This document shows positions 59,160 to 64,000 of a stretch of DNA of 64,000 nucleotides, piece after piece. Where the stretch lies: NCBI GenBank assembly GCA_018066285.1, contig JAGHRS010000002.1, forward strand, positions 186,001-250,000, written 5' to 3'. Each line of letters begins with the position of its first letter. The first letter of the stretch is position 1. The stretch is from Candidatus Treponema caballi (GTDB lineage Bacteria; Spirochaetota; Spirochaetia; Treponematales; Treponemataceae). The notes under the pieces are model-generated. The model was given only the letters and a program-made list of their open reading frames with translations, searched no databases and was not told where the DNA came from. Both the position numbers and the translations under genes were made by a program.

Positions 59160-59195
59160 CGCCGCTGCCGCGGAGGCAAAAGGAGAACATAAAAA

Positions 59196-60119
59196 ATGGC
59201 AAAGTTGCGCGGTGCATTTACCGCACTTATTACACCAATGTTTGAAGATGGTTCAGTTGATTATGAAGGATGGAGAACACTCATCCGTCAGCAGCTCGAA
59301 GGTGGTATTAATGGTCTCGTTCCGCTTGGAACAACAGGTGAGACACCATGCCTTAATGAAAACGAAGAAGAACCAAAACTCATCGATATTGTTATTTCTG
59401 AAGTCCACGCATATAAACAGAAACTTAAACAGATGGGAAAGGACCGCGACATCCCGATTATCATGGGTGCCGGTTCAAACAATACAAAGGATGCCGTATG
59501 GTACGTAAGCCGCGCTAAGGAAATGGGTGCTGATTACGCACTGGTCGTGACTCCGTACTACAACAAACCGAGTGATGAAGGAATCTACCGCCATTTCGAG
59601 GCTGTTTCAAAAGTCGGCATCCCTATTATCGTGTACAACATTCAGGGACGTACCGGTAAGAACATTTCAACAGACCTGCTGTGCCGCATAGCAGAGTTGC
59701 CGAATATTGCCGGAGTTAAGGAAGCTTCAGGCAGTATCAGCCAGATGATGGAGGTAATTGCCCGCATCAGCCGCAAAAAAACGGATTTCTCCGTGTTGTG
59801 CGGTGATGACGGTCTGACACTCCCGATGGTAGCAGCCGGCGGTGACGGTGTCGTATCAGTCGTTTCAAACCTGTGCCCATCCCTCGTCGTAGAGATGACT
59901 CAGAAGGCTCTTGACGGCGATATTGCCGCTGCCCGTGAGATTCACTACAGACTGCTGCCATTCTTCAAGGCTGCATTCGTTGACGGCAACCCGACATCAA
60001 TCAAGTACGCGATGAAGGTTAAGGGACTGCCATCAGGTGGCCTTCGCCTGCCGCTTGTTGAAGTCAACGATAACGCAAAGAAAGTAATTGAAGCTGCACT
60101 TAAGGAGTGCAACCTGTAA
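59196..60119 (+). CDS. dapA: 4-hydroxy-tetrahydrodipicolinate synthase
   Basis: 307 residues, AAAAGGAG before the ATG. Barrel motifs: GTTGETPCL near residue 45 (substrate loop), YYNKPSDEGIYRHF near 125, catalytic Tyr in VYNIQGRTGKN, and Schiff-base Lys in GVKEASGS. It condenses aspartate semialdehyde and pyruvate on the lysine/diaminopimelate pathway, which also supplies peptidoglycan. A structured leader precedes it, and asd follows 64 bp downstream, so they supply successive substrates; Asd feeds DapA. Confidence 0.96.
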   Translation: MAKLRGAFTALITPMFEDGSVDYEGWRTLIRQQLEGGINGLVPLGTTGETPCLNENEEEPKLIDIVISEVHAYKQKLKQMGKDRDIPIIMGAGSNNTKDAVWYVSRAKEMGADYALVVTPYYNKPSDEGIYRHFEAVSKVGIPIIVYNIQGRTGKNISTDLLCRIAELPNIAGVKEASGSISQMMEVIARISRKKTDFSVLCGDDGLTLPMVAAGGDGVVSVVSNLCPSLVVEMTQKALDGDIAAAREIHYRLLPFFKAAFVDGNPTSIKYAMKVKGLPSGGLRLPLVEVNDNAKKVIEAALKECNL

Positions 60120-60183
60120 AACAGAAGCGGCAGATAAAGCTGCCATATATGCCGCAGGCAAGCGGCTCTCAAGGAGATTAACT

Positions 60184-61287
60184 ATGAGTAACAAGATAAA
60201 GGTTGGAGTTTTAGGTGCTACCGGTATGGTAGGTCAGAGATACATCAAGCTGCTGGAAAATCATCCGTGGTTTGAGGTTACCTACGTTGCAGCAAGTCCG
60301 CGTTCAGCTGGAAAGGCTTATAAGGACGCCGTCGCAAACCGCTGGCTCATTGGAAGCGATATCCCGGCAGCAGTTGCAGACCTTATCGTTCAGGACGCAA
60401 ACGACGAGAAGCTTGCTCTCGGTAAGTGTCAGTTCGTATTCAGCGCCCTTGAAATGGGTAAGGATGAGATCAAGGCTCTTGAAGCAGCATATGCTGCAGA
60501 AGGCATTCCGGTCGTTTCAAACGCATCAGCAAACCGCTGGACAGAAGACATACCGATGCTTGTTCCTGAAATCAACTTCAAGCACCTTGACGTTATCGCA
60601 GAGCAGAAGAAGCACCACGGATGGGACAAGGGATTCATCGCTGTAAAGCCAAACTGCTCACTCCAGACATACATGATGCCAATCTACGCTCTCCAGCAGG
60701 CTGGCTACCCGATCAAGAGAATGATCGTAACAACATTGCAGGCAACAAGCGGCGCAGGCTATCCTGGTGTTGCTTCTTTTGACATGATTGACAACATCGT
60801 CCCGTACATCGGCGGCGAGGAAGAGAAGACAGAAAAGGAATGCCTCAAGATTCTCGGCTCTGTAAAGGACGGAAAGATTGAGAATGCAGCAGGTCCGCTT
60901 GTTTCTTCTACATGTACTCGTGTTCCTGTTGTGGATGGCCACACAGCCTGCGTTTCACTCGAGTTTGACCTTCCAGACGAAAAGAAGCCTTCAATCGAAG
61001 AAATCATCAAGATCTGGACAAGTTTCAAGTCACTGCCTCAGGAACTTGACCTGCCTTCAGCTCCTGCAAACCCGATTGTCTACCGCTACGAAGAAAACCG
61101 CCCGCAGCCACGCCGTGACCGCGAGACAGAAAAAGGCATGGCATGCGTTGTCGGCCGCCTCAGAAAGTGCCCTGTATTCGATGTCAAGTTCGTTGCACTC
61201 AGCCACAACACAAAGCGCGGTGCTGCTCTTGGCGGCATCCTGAACGCTGAGCTCCTTAAGGCAAAGGGTTTCTTCGATAAGCTGTAA
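60184..61287 (+). CDS. asd: Aspartate-semialdehyde dehydrogenase (archaeal/fungal type)
   Basis: 367 residues from the ATG at 60184 (AAGGAG upstream); the ORF-track start at 60088 overlaps the dapA gene end. GATGMVGQRYIKLLENHP at the N-terminus binds NADP, the catalytic Cys is in KPNCSLQTYMM, and VGRLRKCPVFDVKFVALSHNTKRGAALGG is the C-terminal block. The sequence belongs to the archaeal/fungal branch and not the usual E. coli type. It reduces aspartyl phosphate to aspartate semialdehyde, the branch point for lysine, threonine and methionine. A terminator follows. Confidence 0.94.
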   Translation: MSNKIKVGVLGATGMVGQRYIKLLENHPWFEVTYVAASPRSAGKAYKDAVANRWLIGSDIPAAVADLIVQDANDEKLALGKCQFVFSALEMGKDEIKALEAAYAAEGIPVVSNASANRWTEDIPMLVPEINFKHLDVIAEQKKHHGWDKGFIAVKPNCSLQTYMMPIYALQQAGYPIKRMIVTTLQATSGAGYPGVASFDMIDNIVPYIGGEEEKTEKECLKILGSVKDGKIENAAGPLVSSTCTRVPVVDGHTACVSLEFDLPDEKKPSIEEIIKIWTSFKSLPQELDLPSAPANPIVYRYEENRPQPRRDRETEKGMACVVGRLRKCPVFDVKFVALSHNTKRGAALGGILNAELLKAKGFFDKL

Positions 61288-61306
61288 TAAAAAAAAGAAC
61301 TGATCA

Positions 61307-61338
61307 AATCCCCGGGTATGTTGCCGGGGATTTTTTTT
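61307..61338 (+). terminator. Terminator of dapA-asd
   Basis: AATCCCCGG pairs with CCGGGGATT, then a T-run. Confidence 0.9.
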
Positions 61339-61385
61339 GACAACATGACGCATTATGTCAGTATGACAAAAATGCGTGTTCTGTC

Positions 61386-61413
61386 TTGCAAATTCTGCGA
61401 ATAGTAATACAAT
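61386..61413 (+). promoter_or_regulatory. Promoter of plsC, predicted leaderless
   Basis: TTGCAA and TACAAT with a 16-base spacer, then six bases (AGAAGT) and the ATG. No Shine-Dalgarno. Confidence 0.65.
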
Positions 61414-61419
61414 AGAAGT

Positions 61420-62223
61420 ATGTTTAGTTGGATGTTCATATTGAAACTTCTTGGAATTGCACTTCTATCCGTAGCTGGACTTTGGCTGGTTTTTTATCTG
61501 ATATGCTGGCTTATTCTTATTGCGCTCTGTCTTCCTGTCAGCATGAAAAAAGACTATCCCGTTCCATCCCGCTTTTACAAGAAGGTCATGAACTTCGGAT
61601 ACTGGGTTTTATGCGGAAACGCCCGCATAAAAATGCATGGAACCGGTATTGAGAAAGTACCGTTCGGACAGCGCTTCCTTCTTGTATCAAACCACCGCTC
61701 TTCATTTGACAACATGGTGCAGACGTTTCTCCTGAGTAAAGAACAGTTTGCCTACGTTTCAAAAAAGGAAAACTTCAAGATTCCAATCGGACGCCATTTC
61801 ATGAAGAAACTCAGTTATCTTTCTCTTGATCGTGGCGATATCCGCAGTGCCGTAAAAGTGATTAACGACGCGGCAAACCTCATCAAGAATGACTACTGTT
61901 CCATTGGTCTGTTTCCGGAAGGAACCCGCACGCACGACGGAAAAGTAGGACCTATGAAACCAGGCTGCTTTAAGGTTGCTGTAAAAGCACGCTGCCCGAT
62001 TGTTGTATGTATGATGACGGGAAGCGAAATGGTTCACAAAAACTGGCCGTTGAAACGAACTCATGTTACAATGGATGTGCTGGAAGTCATTCCTTTTGAG
62101 AAAATTGAAGGAAAGACTACTGTGGAAATTTCCGAAATGGTACGCACTATCATTCTGGATGGATTACATAAAAAAGGAGCCGGTGCAGGCCCCGATTATA
62201 ATGAGGAGTACTATCACTTATGA
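61420..62223 (+). CDS. plsC: 1-acyl-sn-glycerol-3-phosphate acyltransferase
   Basis: 267 residues. An N-terminal membrane segment (SVAGLWLVFYLICWLILIALCL) is followed by the acyltransferase motifs NHRSSFD (HxxxxD box) and FPEGTRTHDGKVGPMKPG (EGTR box). It transfers an acyl group to lysophosphatidic acid in the inner membrane, making phosphatidic acid for phospholipids. Its stop overlaps the start of the lipid kinase gene by 4 bp (ATGA), and the message may be leaderless. The acyl groups could come from the acyl-CoA synthetases in this window, but acyl-ACP is equally possible. Confidence 0.92.
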   Translation: MFSWMFILKLLGIALLSVAGLWLVFYLICWLILIALCLPVSMKKDYPVPSRFYKKVMNFGYWVLCGNARIKMHGTGIEKVPFGQRFLLVSNHRSSFDNMVQTFLLSKEQFAYVSKKENFKIPIGRHFMKKLSYLSLDRGDIRSAVKVINDAANLIKNDYCSIGLFPEGTRTHDGKVGPMKPGCFKVAVKARCPIVVCMMTGSEMVHKNWPLKRTHVTMDVLEVIPFEKIEGKTTVEISEMVRTIILDGLHKKGAGAGPDYNEEYYHL

Positions 62224-63077
62224 TTTACATTCTGTACAATCCACTTTCAAACAACAAAAACGGAGAGAACGCCGTAAAAGATGTTGAGACGCTTTTCGCC
62301 GGAAAAGAAAACAAAAAGCAGAGCGTTATGTCGCTTAAGGATGCCAAGGCTTTTTTTGAACCTCTTTCACAGGAGGACGAGATTGTTCTCTGTGGTGGAG
62401 ACGGTACAATGTTCCATTTCCTGAACGACGTATATGATCTGCACCCGACACAGAAGATGTTCTATTACGCTGCCGGAAGCGGAAATGATTTCGCGCACGA
62501 CTGCGAAGAAGCTGAAAAATACATGGATAAACTTATTCCGCTGAACAAGTATCTTGAGAAGCTCCCTGTCGTTACCGTTAACGGAAAGAAATCTTATTTC
62601 ATCAACGGAATTGGCTTTGGTATTGACGGCTACTGCTGTGAAGTAGGAGATAAGATCCGTGCTGAATCAGATGATCCTGTAAACTACGCAGGAATCGCTA
62701 TTAAGGGACTTCTTGGTAAGTTCAAGCCGTCAAACGCGAAAATCACTGTTGATGGCGTTACAAAGAGCTATAAGAAAGTCTGGCTCGCACCAACCATGGT
62801 TGGACGCTATTATGGCGGCGGCATGAAGGTAGCTCCTGCTCAGGACCGTTTCAATGCAGAACGCACTGTTTCAAGCGTTGTCTGGTTTGGCAGCGGAAAA
62901 CTCAGCACACTTATGAAGTTCCCGAAGATTTTCACCGGCGAACACGTTAAGTTTACAAAGTGCATTGAAGTTCGCACCGGTCACGAAGTTACCGTTGAAT
63001 TTGATAAGCCTCAGGCTCTTCAGATTGATGGAGAAACAGTCTCTAACGTAACATCCTACAGTGTAAGCTTTAACTGA
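62220..63077 (+). CDS. Diacylglycerol kinase-family lipid kinase
   Basis: 285 residues. LCGGDGTMFHFLND is the nucleotide-binding motif of DAGK/NAD-kinase-type enzymes, and GSGNDFAHD, FGIDGYCCEV and IDGETV follow in the usual order. The family phosphorylates diacylglycerol or related lipids, or acts as a regulator such as YegS/BmrU. Coupled to plsC by a 4 bp overlap, so both probably work in phosphatidic acid metabolism. Terminator at 63118-63166. Confidence 0.85.
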   Translation: MIYILYNPLSNNKNGENAVKDVETLFAGKENKKQSVMSLKDAKAFFEPLSQEDEIVLCGGDGTMFHFLNDVYDLHPTQKMFYYAAGSGNDFAHDCEEAEKYMDKLIPLNKYLEKLPVVTVNGKKSYFINGIGFGIDGYCCEVGDKIRAESDDPVNYAGIAIKGLLGKFKPSNAKITVDGVTKSYKKVWLAPTMVGRYYGGGMKVAPAQDRFNAERTVSSVVWFGSGKLSTLMKFPKIFTGEHVKFTKCIEVRTGHEVTVEFDKPQALQIDGETVSNVTSYSVSFN

Positions 63078-63117
63078 TAAAAGTGAGTCATGAAAACTGA
63101 CTCCTGCTGAGAATAGC

Positions 63118-63166
63118 AAAAAAAAGACTCCTGCATGGTACATTGGTTCGCGCAGGGGTCTTTTTT
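63118..63166. terminator. Bidirectional terminator
   Basis: AAAAAAGACTCCTGC pairs imperfectly with GCGCAGGGGTCTTTTTT, with A- and T-runs on either side, between the lipid kinase and the convergent symporter remnant. Confidence 0.8.
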
Positions 63167-63178
63167 GTAAATGAACAA

Positions 63179-64000
63179 TCAGTTCTTATCCAGATGCTCT
63201 TTTGTAAGCTTGACGACAGTTCCGCTCAGGAGGAGAAGGGCGATAAGGTTAGGAATTGCCATGAGACCATTGAATGTATCTGCAATATCCCACATGAGTC
63301 CAAGATCCATTGTAGCGCTCAGAAAGCAAAGCAGCAGATTGCACCTGCTGCTGTACCATAGTTGACGGTAATGCCACTTGAAAGGATTACAAGAGCTGTC
63401 AGTGTACAGACAACGATTGTGTCAGCGAATACTTCGAAAATGCCGAACATTCCCTGTTTTACTGGATTATCTGTGTCTGAGCAGGCATGTGCGATTGAGC
63501 CCGTACCAAGACCAGCTTCATTTGAGAAGATACCGCGAGAGACGCCTCTCTTCATGCTGAGGAACATGCTTCCGATAATACCGCCAGTAAATGACTTCGG
63601 TGTGAATGCGCCGCCTATAATGGCTGCAAAAACAGATGGAATTGCTTTTATTTTGATGATGACAACTCCAAGGGAAAGAATCAGATAGAACAGTGCCATG
63701 AAAGGAACAAGACGTTCTGTTACTGTTCCAATGCGATTAATTCCACCAAGGAGAACAAGAGCTACAATACCGGCAATACTAATGCCTATGATAAGATTGA
63801 CAATTCCAGATCCAATGCCAAGAGCCAGGAAATGCCAGTTTTTAGAAAGTCCGTTCTTGATGTAATACATAGGTCCACCAAGGTATTCTCCTGTCGGGCT
63901 CTTTTCACGGTAATGAACGGCAAGCGTTACTTCTGCATATTTTGTGCACATTCCAAGAAAGGCAGAACACCAATTGTACCTTTGATGGAGGCACCAAACT
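63179..64000 (-). pseudogene. Alanine/sodium symporter (AGCS) gene, disrupted, 5' end cut by window edge
   Basis: The ORF at 63319-63951 encodes an AGCS transporter core (GMFGIFEVFADTIVVCTLTALVI, NEAGLGTGSIAHACSDT) but ends early with GTAAGAICCFAF and a stop. Directly downstream, in another frame, the typical AGCS C-terminus resumes (TMDLGLMWDIADTFNGLMAI... KLTKEHLDKN, stop at 63179). Compared with normal family members roughly 65-85 residues are missing at the junction. The upstream end near 63960 also looks irregular relative to the usual GPGAVFWMWVSAFLGM sequence, but lies too near the edge to judge. Either a real pseudogene or an assembly collapse. Confidence 0.75.

Overview
This 64 kb window looks like a chromosomal segment of a Treponema-type spirochete, most likely a gut or rumen commensal and not T. 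pallidum. The main evidence is the ordered cheA, cheW-cheR fusion, cheX, cheY operon, which is characteristic of treponemes. Supporting evidence is the many large sensory proteins, an atypical HD-GYP protein, a Maf-type (DUF115) glycosyltransferase and a ferredoxin-dependent branched-chain 2-oxoacid oxidoreductase. I found no phage module, no IS transposase and no CRISPR array. Almost all of the window is ordinary, densely packed genes. The unusual material is in the intergenic regions and in a few degenerate or paralogous genes.

Layout. 1-2.3 kb: the 5' part of an ABC exporter gene, then about 1 kb of non-coding DNA rich in hairpin repeats, fragments of a tRNA-Gly 3' end, and the tRNA-Gly(CCC) gene. 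2.4-6.5 kb: a small membrane protein, tRNA-Arg(CCU), a prs-like/FGGY kinase/HAD phosphatase operon, and rpmB. 6.6-11.4 kb: two tandem pairs of XRE-cupin regulator plus acyl-CoA synthetase. 11.4-13.3 kb: two predicted outer-membrane or envelope proteins. 13.4-21.9 kb: chemotaxis operon, an atypical response-regulator-like protein, tRNA-Val(GAC), an EpmA-like enzyme divergent from cheB, and a TtcA-like PP-loop protein. 22-28.3 kb: cysteine synthase family enzyme, hybrid histidine kinase, TGS-domain nucleoside kinase. 28.4-33.1 kb: tRNA-Val(CAC) immediately followed by cimA, a 245 bp palindromic element, and the four-subunit VOR operon. 33.3-42.7 kb: two chemoreceptors flanking a third XRE-cupin/acyl-CoA synthetase pair, a MATE exporter and a Na/Pi cotransporter. 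42.8-45.5 kb: glyS behind a structured leader, and an Fe-S aldo/keto reductase. 45.5-56.5 kb: envelope genes (signal peptidase I, a PASTA-containing transpeptidase, Maf glycosyltransferase, HD-GYP; LysM-M23 peptidase, zinc ribbon, propeller-deacetylase; D,D-carboxypeptidase). 56.5-64 kb: DUF4867, a five-unit 63 bp hairpin tandem array, aroC, dapA-asd, plsC and a lipid kinase, and a broken alanine/sodium symporter gene at the edge.

How it fits together. Branched-chain metabolism is a theme: cimA makes citramalate towards isoleucine, VOR interconverts branched 2-oxoacids and acyl-CoAs, and three regulator-linked acyl-CoA synthetases could activate short or branched acids. Because rumen treponemes are known to need volatile fatty acids, uptake and activation of isobutyrate-type acids is a reasonable inference, not something the sequence proves. 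Chemotaxis is the other theme: the complete core cheA/W-R/X/Y operon plus cheB and two receptors.

Part 2 highlights. Several unlinked genes without a Shine-Dalgarno (cheA, cheB, the epmA-like gene, plsC, the nucleoside kinase) carry a -10 hexamer exactly six bases before the ATG, which predicts leaderless mRNAs. Two copies of an intergenic hairpin keep the same loop but have fully rewritten, still complementary arms. A 5 x 63 bp array consists of terminator-like hairpins. A 245 bp nested palindrome resembles a MITE. The glyS and dapA leaders are structured but match no riboswitch class I recognise. All promoter and RNA calls are by-eye readings.
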